Of a stretch of 64,000 bases of DNA, positions 57,043-64,000 are shown piece after piece. The stretch covers positions 4,609,001 through 4,673,000 of the forward strand of contig NZ_CP133605.1 of assembly GCF_031199965.1 (NCBI RefSeq), given 5' to 3'. This stretch comes from Paenibacillus sp. D2_2. Lineage in GTDB: Bacteria; Bacillota; Bacilli; Paenibacillales; Paenibacillaceae. The notes under the pieces were generated by a model that ran no database searches, was not told where the DNA came from, and was given only the letters and a program-made list of their open reading frames with translations. The position numbers and the translations under genes were made by a program. Each line of letters begins with the position of its first letter. Position 1 is the first letter of the stretch.

Positions 57043-57071
57043 GTATAGTAACATTCTCACAGTTTGTCAAA
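57043..57071 (-). promoter_or_regulatory. Sigma-A promoter for the S-box/metNIQ operon
   Basis: A consensus -35 TTGACA (57066-57071), a 17-base spacer and TATACT (57043-57048) on the minus strand, ~43 bp before the riboswitch. Confidence 0.85.
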
Positions 57072-57116
57072 GGAAATTTGACACAGTCATCAAAAACAGC
57101 GTATTACCAACGTATT

Positions 57117-57833
57117 CTACCTTTCGGCAAGCTGCTTCCATCTTTGATTCGTATAGACAAATACCGTCTCCAGCGTCTCGCACACCATTTGATAACCTTG
57201 CTCTAGATCGCGAATATGTAGATCCAGATCCTCCAGTTCGATTTTACCGAATAAAGCTTGATGTCGCTGCCATAAATCGTCCCGCATCTCCGAATTCATA
57301 TAATGGATCTCAGTGTTGCGACGGCGTCTTAGCTGGGATAGCGCTTCACGATAGTTATCCTTGATAACGTTCATTCTCTTGCCCAGATCGGCATACTTCG
57401 GCATGAGAAGAAGTTGACGCATTACGGTAAAGAATGAAAAATGAGGCTTAATCTTGGCCATCTTCATATCGAATAATTCGTTCAGTACAGTCCCGAGCTT
57501 GTCCAGAATCGCGAAGACGCGGATGAACCCGTCCTTATAGAAGAATACGTAGCGTGCATAATTTCCCTGCTCTTCAGGCTCCATATCAGTCACAGAATCA
57601 TGTGTAACTTTGTTGCGAAACAGGATAGAAGCAAATAAGCATTCCTCAAGTTCATCCAGCGAGGAGATCAATCCCAAAATCCAAATCTCTAGCTTACGAT
57701 AATCATGAGTCGGATCAGAGTTCTGCTCGATTTCCTTACGCAATAAACGAACGGTCTCCTTCATTGCCCTCTGCACTTTGTCCAGTTTCTCCTCCGCTTG
57801 TCTGGGCGGCTCTCCGAGCAAGCTACGCAGCAT
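57117..57833 (-). CDS. HEPN-like protein (Cthe_2314-type)
   Basis: A 238-aa all-helical soluble protein. RNKVTHD and RRRRNTEIHYMNSEMRDDL contain R-x4-6-H-type patterns seen in HEPN domains. It resembles the Cthe_2314 family of HEPN proteins found in Firmicutes, whose role is unknown; HEPN proteins often bind nucleotides or cut RNA, but activity here is not supported. No obvious partner nucleotidyltransferase nearby. Confidence 0.6.
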   Translation of the reverse strand: MLRSLLGEPPRQAEEKLDKVQRAMKETVRLLRKEIEQNSDPTHDYRKLEIWILGLISSLDELEECLFASILFRNKVTHDSVTDMEPEEQGNYARYVFFYKDGFIRVFAILDKLGTVLNELFDMKMAKIKPHFSFFTVMRQLLLMPKYADLGKRMNVIKDNYREALSQLRRRRNTEIHYMNSEMRDDLWQRHQALFGKIELEDLDLHIRDLEQGYQMVCETLETVFVYTNQRWKQLAER

Positions 57834-58006
57834 GGTCTATTCCTCACTTCCCGCTAGAAGTTGTTCATAAATTCCCCCGACTCATCCTTATAGGATGCAC
57901 CGGATACGACGAGACATCCGTCATGGAAGACAGAAATTTGGCTGATCTCAGCGATGCCATATTCGGCCGACGAGACCCATCAACAGATTCATAGCAAATA
58001 TACAGC

Positions 58007-58039
58007 AAAAGCCCGCGAACAGTTCGTGGACTTTTGTTC
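58007..58039. terminator. ctaA terminator
   Basis: On the minus strand AAAAGTCCACGAAC-TGTTCGCGGGCTTTTG, located 35 bp past the ctaA stop. A-run and T-run on both sides. Confidence 0.8.
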
Positions 58040-58073
58040 CTAACTAATTTTTTATAACATTTCACCTATGCGT

Positions 58074-59044
58074 CTATGCGTCGATCCGCTCCCCGCTAGC
58101 CTTGCTGGAGATCTGTCTGCTGAGTTGCCACGTTCTGACGCTCAAATAACATAGCACTCCAAACAAGGAAGCCAGCACGATAATATGGGCAAGTGAAGTA
58201 AATAAGTATACTTCGAAATTGTTCAGAGTGAATACGATACCCGCACCCGTGAACACCTGAATCACAATCAGGACCGTTGCCGCAATGCCCAATTTACGAA
58301 TCTCCCTGTGATGCGGATGCTTCCAATAAGCCAAATGTCCGACAAGCGCAATTAGTACCAGCAACAGTAAAGCCGCGATACGGTGAATAAAAGCGATGCC
58401 TGTTCCGCCAGACAAATCTGGAATTAGTTCATTATTGCACAGTGGCCATCCGCTGCAGCCTCCGGCTGAATTTGTATGGCTGACATAGGCTCCTATGTAT
58501 ACAACGATATAAGTATATAGTGTGGCAAACCAAGTCAAATTACGAAATCCTTTTGATACTGGATATACATCTGATGGAGCAATCCCCTGACTGGATTTCT
58601 TCTCTGCTGTCTCTTCAGCACGTATACCGAGTGCTAACATGATCGAACTTGCAAAAGCAATTAGTGAGAAGCCAAAATGCAGCGCCATTACACCAGATGA
58701 TGTGGGATAAATCACTGCCATCGCTCCCATAAAAGCTTGTACCATTACAAAAATAAGCGCCAGCAGAGCGTATAGCTGGAGATCCTTGCGGTTCTTACGG
58801 TATAGCCAAAAAGCGACGAACGCTCCTACAGCGAGCAGCCCGGCGGCTCCGCTTACGGCACGATGTGAGTATTCAATCATCGATGCAAGCGTATGGGCAG
58901 GTACAAATTTCCCGTGGCAAAGCGGCCATTCATTGCCACAGCCGAGTCCCGACTCCGTCTTCGTCACCACACTCCGCCCAAAGTAGCAAGAAACATGACA
59001 AAACAGGACAAGTAACTAAGCCATTTCAAATGCTTGGTTTTCAA
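58074..59044 (-). CDS. ctaA: Heme A synthase CtaA (one apparent frameshift)
   Basis: A ~323-aa eight-helix membrane enzyme that oxidises heme O to heme A for cytochrome aa3 oxidase. VVTKTESGLGCGNEWPLCHG and EYSHRAVSG are the conserved N-terminal blocks, AGGCSGWPLCNN and FIHRIAALLL their C-terminal counterparts; their His residues bind heme and the Cys pairs flank the site. The first ~25 residues are in another frame: one more A in GGCGGAGTG (~58973) joins FLATLGG to SVVTKTE. Start is TTG 59044, six bases after AGGTGAG. Confidence 0.92.
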
Positions 59045-59156
59045 TGGTTCTCACCTGCTATAACAAAGTGTTAGGAAATTTTCACAATTCATACCACTTC
59101 ATTATACCTGATATTCCCTGTGCAATCATAGGGGAACATGACAAAATATTCAAAAC

Positions 59157-59195
59157 AAAACGCGCCACCCACCATATGAGATGGGGCAGCGCATT
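59157..59195 (-). terminator. Terminator after the thioredoxin-like gene
   Basis: On the minus strand GCGCTGCCCCAT-ctcat-ATGGTGGGTGGCGC followed by GTTTTGTTTTG. Confidence 0.75.
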
Positions 59196-59212
59196 ATTTT
59201 TAAGCTTTTGTT

Positions 59213-59572
59213 CTATTTGCTGTCCGCCGTATTATGCAGAACAGAATATACATCCAGTGCTTTATTCAGGAAATCCTCGATCTCCTCGCGTGATTTACGG
59301 AGTTTATTGACGAAGCGAACGAGTTCTCTTCCGTCGGTATAAGCGACAAAGCTAGGGATGCCCATAATGTTCTGCTCCTGACTTACGTCTCCGACCTGAT
59401 CCACATCAACCTCTACAAGGGTCAATCGACCTTCATAATTTTGCTCTACTTCTGGCATAAACGGATCCATAAATTTGCAATCTCCGCACCAATCTGCTTT
59501 GAATACAGCTACGATCAAATTACTGGATTGAATACTGACTTGAAAATCCTCAGCGGAAGTAATTTTTCTCAT
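59213..59572 (-). CDS. Thioredoxin-like protein (YtpP-type)
   Basis: A 119-aa thioredoxin fold with active site WCGDCK and cis-Pro loop GIPSFVAY. The Asp between the cysteines differs from TrxA (WCGPC) and would change redox potential; similar to YtpP-like proteins. Cytoplasmic, no signal peptide. Specific partners unknown. Confidence 0.85.
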   Translation of the reverse strand: MRKITSAEDFQVSIQSSNLIVAVFKADWCGDCKFMDPFMPEVEQNYEGRLTLVEVDVDQVGDVSQEQNIMGIPSFVAYTDGRELVRFVNKLRKSREEIEDFLNKALDVYSVLHNTADSK

Positions 59573-59675
59573 TGACTTTCATCCCTCTCTAATATATTGC
59601 CTAAGTGTCGATGTATCTCTAGTCAACCAAAATGAAGTGTGGAAGTCAAATATTTCGGCCATACTTATAGAAGTT

Positions 59676-59794
59676 GTTCAAAAAGTCCACTTTTGATCAC
59701 GTAGTTAATCAGGAAGCAAATTCGACATCGAATCTTGAACTCAGGCCCTAGCTTCATTCAACCTTCTCGGTGCTGAAAACCGACCTTTTTGAAC
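59676..59794 (+). repeat. GTTCAAAAAG-family repeat, internally deleted (119 bp)
   Basis: Complete left end (GTTCAAAAAGTCCACTTTTG) and right end (GACCTTTTTGAAC), but CTTGAACTCAGGCCCTAGCT shows that the central hairpin has been lost. Confidence 0.82.
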
Positions 59795-59845
59795 CCACAC
59801 TTATATCAACTACACGATTAATTGCTTAGAAAGCGAGGTCCTACC

Positions 59846-61075
59846 ATGACGCAGCAAGTCCCCCTGATCCGGATAGCATGACCAAAGACGGGCTGAAAAA
59901 ATTGATTTTTCGTCTGCCGTCAGCCATCGGCGAAGCTGTTAAAGACAAGGCTACTCAGTGGTCAAACTCCAACAAATTAAGGGAAGATCGAGTGGCTCTC
60001 GACTGGAACGATGCCGTGGTCAACGCTGTTAAAGCGGAAATCGAGGATTTGCTGCGCCGTAAATCTACATTGGGGAGTATCGCAGAGCAATGGACGGAAG
60101 CCGAGCTAAAGCTCGCCGAAGAGATCACTGAAGCTACCCGTAAGGCTGAAATCAGCAATATCACAAGAAGTGAAGCCTACTGGTTATTCTATGAACAATA
60201 TCCTGAGCTACATTGGGCTTTTCTGGCTCATATGATGTCGCGCAATACCGGCTGGTGTATGACCGACCTACAAGGCAGCAGATTAAAGAATGCACTTGAT
60301 GATGAGAATAAACAGGCCATCTACCGTTTTTCGAGCGCAGCAATGCGCTTATCTTCCAGGATGCCTACCCGCAGCTTCTACTTTATGCCAAGAGCCGCGA
60401 GATCGGCCGCAGCCTGTTCCACTTGCTTTCGTACTTCCATGTCTCCCGCTTCATGCAGCCCTTTTGGGAGCGATTCTGGATCGACCGCAGCAGTCCGCTG
60501 CTCACCGTCGGACTTATCATTAATGCGCAGAACTATGTAGAGAAGCAGGTCTTTCGCCATCCGCATTATCAATTATTTATGGACAATACGGATGAACCGA
60601 CTCTGATTCAACAGCTTGGCATGAATCATGTTATCTTCCCGCTACTTGAGAACAGCGGGGATGAAGACGGACTCACGGAACAGGAGTCCGTCTTAGATGG
60701 GCAAGACTGCCTTGAAACCTGCGATGTACACCGGCTGGCCGGTCGTAGCATCGTCAATCTAGGCAGTCTGCCCGACCGCATCGCGTTAGGCAAGAGCCTA
60801 TACGCGATGCTGTCGGCCTGCGCGCTGTGCACAGCGGCGCGCAGCGCTTCGCCGCGAGCGTGCCGCACACCGGCTCGCGGGCAGACTATTGGCCGGACTT
60901 GTTCACGGCCAATCCAGCGCAAGCACTGCCCCTTGAACAAGGGGCAGTGCTTGCCGATGGCGAGACGCTGCCTGACGGCCAGCGTCTCTATAGCCCCAAG
61001 CTGCTGGACGCTTGGGGCGACGCCGCCTATGAACCAATCCTGCGTGAGGATTGGTTCGAGGACCAAGCGCGCTGA
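59846..61075 (+). CDS. DUF2515 (YppC-like) protein (three apparent frameshifts)
   Basis: A ~410-aa soluble protein once three single-base losses are restored: C-run at ~59861 (QVPPDPDSMTK), T-run at ~60331 (YRFFERSNALIFQ) and T at ~60812 (YAMLFGLRAVHSG). YEQYPELHWAFLAHMMSRN and PHTGSRADYWPDLF are typical of DUF2515, named YppC in Bacillus, of unknown function. GCGAGG lies before ATG 59846. The last ~145 codons are abnormally G+C-rich (43 of 60 bases in 60841-60900) and consist almost wholly of back-to-back inverted repeats, unlike the rest of the gene. Confidence 0.82.
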
Positions 61076-61170
61076 ATGGAATCAGCGCGCCACAGCCGCC
61101 GTACCTATGCGACATCAGTCGCGAGTACAGGTACGGCATAACGAAGGCGGCGCCCCTGGAGGGCGCCGCC
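60638..61170. repeat. Tiled array of ~14 perfect inverted repeats
   Basis: Consecutive, non-overlapping hairpins (arm starts): 60638 (6 bp), 60664 (11), 60722 (14 with bulges), 60774 (17 with bulge and mismatch), 60818 (8), 60852 (8), 60888 (8), 60919 (17, two-base loop), 60962 (9), 60993 (9), 61031 (10), 61067 (9, holds the stop codon), 61098 (9 plus inner 5) and 61146 (10). Loops are 2-13 bases for nearly all; the hairpin at 61098 has a larger loop holding its inner stem. They run through the 3' part of the DUF2515 gene into the gap before the convergent flippase gene. Confidence 0.88.
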
Positions 61171-61180
61171 GACTAAGACC

Positions 61181-62823
61181 TTACATCGTTCCGCCTGTCC
61201 CGGCTGAACCTGAACCACGCTGCAGACGCATAAGTGGTCTGAAGACCTTCTGTAACGCCCGCGGATAAGTTCCAAGCTCTTCCTTGCGAACTACGCGTAG
61301 AACGACGAGCAATACTGGATAAAGTGCTACTACTGCGGCCCCAACAATGCAGCATGTAATGAAGAAGGCCACGCGTCCTGGCATAAAGGCTTCCATACCA
61401 ATGCCAAGCTGATTCAGCCCATAACCGACTCCCGTCAAGACAATAACGGTAAGCGAGAATCCGACCCAGCGTCCTTGCATAATCGAGAATGGAACAATCT
61501 TCTTCATCGAACGCAGATTAAGCAGCGTAATGACGAGGAAGCATAATGCTGTTGCAATAATAATGCCATAGATTCCAAGCAGTGGAGCCAAGGCATAACT
61601 GGCTACGAGCTTAACGATAATTCCGATCATGACGTGTACCATGGATAAAGTTGCCTTGTTGATCCCGAGCAGAATCGAGTTGCTCGTCATCATCGTAATC
61701 TGGAAGATCGTTGCAAAGGTAAGCAAAGCCACGATTCCACTTCCGTCACGCGTACTAAACAGCAAGCCATTTACCGAGTAAGCTGCCGTGCCTAAAGCGA
61801 GAATAATCGGCATCCCTGTAAGTACAGCGACCTGCATAGCCAAGGTAACCTGCCGCTTCAAGTGCGCCTGGTCCCCACGGGCAAAGGCTGCCGAGATGAT
61901 CGGAACAAGCGATTGACTCAGTGCAATAGCCAGGATCGGCGGAATACCAGCAATCATCTGTGCCCGGTTGCCTAGAATCCCAAGTACATAAGTCGCCTCA
62001 TTCGGACCAATTTGTCCTGACAAGAGTGGCTTCAGAATCGAGTTATCAATGAAGTTCACGGCGGACACCGTCATCGAGGAGACGACGATCGGGATCGACA
62101 GCTTGAAGATCTCTGCATAGATGCGGCCATAGGACATCCTAGCCTGTCCATCTTGCGCCTGAAGTGGCAGCTCAGTACGGTCCTTACGGCGTACCTTCAT
62201 ATTGTAATAGAGCATAACGAGCAGAGCGGCTAAACCGCCGATGACTGCCCGAAAGTAGCTCCGGCAGCAATCTTCTCTCCCGAATATCCCCAATGATAGA
62301 ATAGGAACGCCAAAATAAGACAGGTTCCTACACGAACAAATTGCTCAATAACCTGCGAGATACCGCCAGCAATCATAATGTTCCGACCCTGTAAGTACCC
62401 GCGGATAATTGCGATCAGTGGAAATAACAGCAATGCCGGCGCCAGCGCACGGATCGTCACGGCTGTCTCGGGTATTCCCGTGGCTCTAGCGTACACCGGT
62501 GCGAAAACATACAAGAGTACGAACATCACGATGCCTGAAATCGCGGCGAACATCAGCCCGGCATGATAGATTCGTCTTGCTTCCATTGGACGGTTCAACG
62601 CATGACGCTCCGATACCATTTTACTTAGCGTACTAGGGATTCCCGCCGTTGCAATCGTCAACAGCATGAAATAAGCGGCATTCGCCTGAGAGTAGGATGC
62701 ATTCCCGATATCGCCCAATATATGCTCCAAGGGAACGCGCTGGAACAAACCTAGCACTCTAGCAATCAATGCCGCTCCGGCAAGAATTAACGTGCCTTTA
62801 ATAAATGATTCTTTCTTAGACAA
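61181..62823 (-). CDS. MurJ/SpoVB-type lipid flippase (one apparent frameshift)
   Basis: A ~547-aa, 14-helix MOP-superfamily flippase. GTLILAGAALIARVLGLFQR is the typical start; the length and the basic loop RRKDRTELPLQ between halves fit the SpoVB/YtgP group, which moves lipid-linked wall precursors (lipid II in the case of YtgP/MurJ) to the outer leaflet. The frame breaks at ~62252; one more G in TTCGGGCAG gives AGATFGAVIGGLAALL. MurJ for growth or SpoVB for the spore cortex cannot be separated on this evidence. Confidence 0.88.
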
Positions 62824-62878
62824 AAATAATTCCTTCTTTCCAGGATTACTTTAAGAGTAATGCGCAATTCTTACAAAT

Positions 62879-63358
62879 TTATACAACCCAAATAATGAAT
62901 ATAACGATCATGACAAGCTGGAGGATAATTTTGACCACGAAGCTGCTTAATAAGCCTACAACCGAGCCGATCCCTACCTTAAAAGCTTTCTCTAGACTCT
63001 CCCCTCTGATCAGTTCCCCGATCATCGCACCAATCAAAGGACCGAGAACAAGACCAAAGGCCGGAATGACAAAGGGACCGATAATGATGCCGATTGTACT
63101 AAGCCAGATGGAGAGCTTGCTGCCGCCAAACTTCTTGACACCCCAAGCCCCGACTGCATAATCTGCCACCATCAGAACAACAACTATCAGCGTCTGTACG
63201 GTCCAGAATACCCAGCCGAACGATTCGAACGAGAAGAACCAGCCATATACGAAAAAGGCAAAATAGACAGCAAGCACACCCGGCAAAACAGGATAAACCG
63301 CCCCCGCCATCCCTATAGCAAATAGTAGGATGACCAATATCCAGCCCAGCACTGCCAT
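62879..63358 (-). CDS. DUF456 membrane protein
   Basis: A 159-aa protein with four or five helices and the DUF456 glycine-rich phrases YPVLPGVLAVY, ADYAVGAWGVKKFGGSK and GPLIGAMIGELI. Similar to Bacillus YqgC. Function unknown. It lies 7 bp downstream of the HAD gene in the same direction. Confidence 0.87.
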   Translation of the reverse strand: MAVLGWILVILLFAIGMAGAVYPVLPGVLAVYFAFFVYGWFFSFESFGWVFWTVQTLIVVVLMVADYAVGAWGVKKFGGSKLSIWLSTIGIIIGPFVIPAFGLVLGPLIGAMIGELIRGESLEKAFKVGIGSVVGLLSSFVVKIILQLVMIVIFIIWVV

Positions 63359-63365
63359 GCAACGC

Positions 63366-64000
63366 TCACTCCTCCGTCAAAATATAATCGCGGATAATCA
63401 GCGCTATCCCATCATCATTGTTGGAAGCCGTAACGACATCCGCATTTTCCTGAACGGCTATCTGTGCGTTGCCCATCGCTACGCCCAGACCAGCCGCTTG
63501 GATAACGGCAAGATCATTTAAGCTATCGCCGATCGCTACTACCTCTGACATTTTTACATCAAGCAATTCACAAACAGTACGAATTCCACTCGCTTTATTA
63601 ATACCAGCAGGATTGATCTCCAAATTATAAGGCGATGAATTGGTAATCTCAAGTCCGCCGATATTTTGCAGCTCTAACATTAAGGAATGACGAATGTCAT
63701 GATCCTCGGTATGATATCCGAACTTGAGCCATTGATTTCGATCCAACAACTCCGGCTCCCAGTTCTGCTCATTATAGTTTCCTTCTACAGCATCCGCCCA
63801 GAACCACACATTTTTGTCCCGGGACATTTGATACATTTGAGAGACAATCGCCTTATCAAGTAATTCACGATGGTAAAGCTCATGTGGAGTACGCCATACT
63901 TCACTTCCGTTAACTGTCACCATTGGCGTATCCAAGCCAAGCTGTTCACCGAACGGTACAGCCTCAATAAACCTACAGCCCGTAGACAAGCAAACATGTA
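63366..64000 (-). CDS. Cof-type HAD phosphatase, C-terminal part (5' end outside window)
   Basis: The last ~210 residues of a HAD-IIB hydrolase; the frame is open to the window edge, with HVCLSTGCRF continuing motif II (Ser/Thr in LSTG). The C2B cap lies in the middle; NPAGINKASG holds the motif III Lys and VVAIGDSLNDLAVIQAAG the motif IV acidic residues that bind Mg2+. Cof proteins dephosphorylate sugar phosphates, pyridoxal phosphate or flavin precursors. The Cys in STGCRF, where Arg is usual, is noteworthy but not at a catalytic position. Confidence 0.88.
   Translation of the reverse strand, partial: HVCLSTGCRFIEAVPFGEQLGLDTPMVTVNGSEVWRTPHELYHRELLDKAIVSQMYQMSRDKNVWFWADAVEGNYNEQNWEPELLDRNQWLKFGYHTEDHDIRHSLMLELQNIGGLEITNSSPYNLEINPAGINKASGIRTVCELLDVKMSEVVAIGDSLNDLAVIQAAGLGVAMGNAQIAVQENADVVTASNNDDGIALIIRDYILTEE

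Noticed and set aside
57851..57979. Short minus-strand frame (...EYGIAEISQISVFHDG...) between the HEPN-like gene and the ctaA terminator
   Set aside because: It reads like protein for ~42 codons but has no start codon with a ribosome binding site and follows a stop directly; kept as a possible remnant only.
60626..61139. Long antisense ORFs through the DUF2515 3' region
   Set aside because: Stop-free antisense frames are expected in G+C-rich, palindromic sequence; no family features.
1..64000. tRNA or rRNA genes, T-box leaders, prophage or integrase genes
   Set aside because: I looked for their conserved sequences on both strands and found none; a covariance-model search would be the decisive test.

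Overview
The window looks like the chromosome of a spore-forming, Gram-positive, mid-G+C bacterium, most likely Paenibacillus or a close relative. The evidence is the gene set: Sda, a YjcZ-type mini-protein, a YheC/YheD ATP-grasp protein, a SpoVB/YtgP-type flippase, EcsAB, DnaB/DnaI, KtrAB under a c-di-AMP riboswitch, HemQ, MqnE, a YumC-type ferredoxin reductase, a YesM/YesN two-component pair, and strong GGAGG-type ribosome binding sites. Nearly everything is housekeeping. I see no rRNA, tRNA, CRISPR array, prophage or transposase gene.

Layout. 0-5.7 kb: aminotransferase tail, a YjcZ-like peptide, EcsAB exporter, DEAD-box helicase, SDR and CheX. 6-12 kb: LysR regulator, PHP histidinol phosphatase, two GNAT acetyltransferases, a DUF1361 membrane protein, an alkyltransferase-like protein and the NagZ-type lipoprotein. 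11.9-14 kb: selD with mnmH (selenium use in tRNA). 15-19.5 kb: sdhCAB with a divergent LysR gene. 19.5-20 kb: noncoding repeats. 20-23.7 kb: ktrB-ktrA-cation/proton antiporter behind a ydaO-type riboswitch. 23.9-31 kb: CPBP protease, uvrC, trxA, dnaI and dnaB. 31-42.6 kb: a redox, heme and Fe-S neighbourhood (YuiB, HemQ, type II NADH dehydrogenase, ferredoxin reductase, IscA-type protein, MqnE, YuzB, Nfu) interrupted by sda with its DnaA boxes. 43-54 kb: YesM/YesN, two solute-binding proteins, two permeases, a 59-aa membrane protein and a GH112 phosphorylase, which together form a disaccharide import and phosphorolysis locus. 54-57 kb: metNIQ behind a SAM-I riboswitch. 57-64 kb: HEPN-like protein, heme A synthase, thioredoxin-like protein, a DUF2515 gene, a lipid flippase, DUF456 and a HAD phosphatase that runs off the end.

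Two things cut across the window. First, 15 genes are broken by a total of 21 apparent single-base deletions, mostly in short homopolymers. In each case adding the missing base(s) restores a normal full-length protein, so I annotate them as single genes and regard the shifts as probable sequencing errors. Second, an approximately 167-bp repeat with inverted ends beginning GTTCAAAAAG is scattered through the intergenic regions in about eleven whole, internally deleted or fragmentary copies.

The most unusual feature is at 60638-61170. The 3' part of the DUF2515 gene and the gap after it are tiled by about 14 consecutive, mostly perfect inverted repeats (arms up to 17 bp). This is far more than chance would give, and I know of no description of it.
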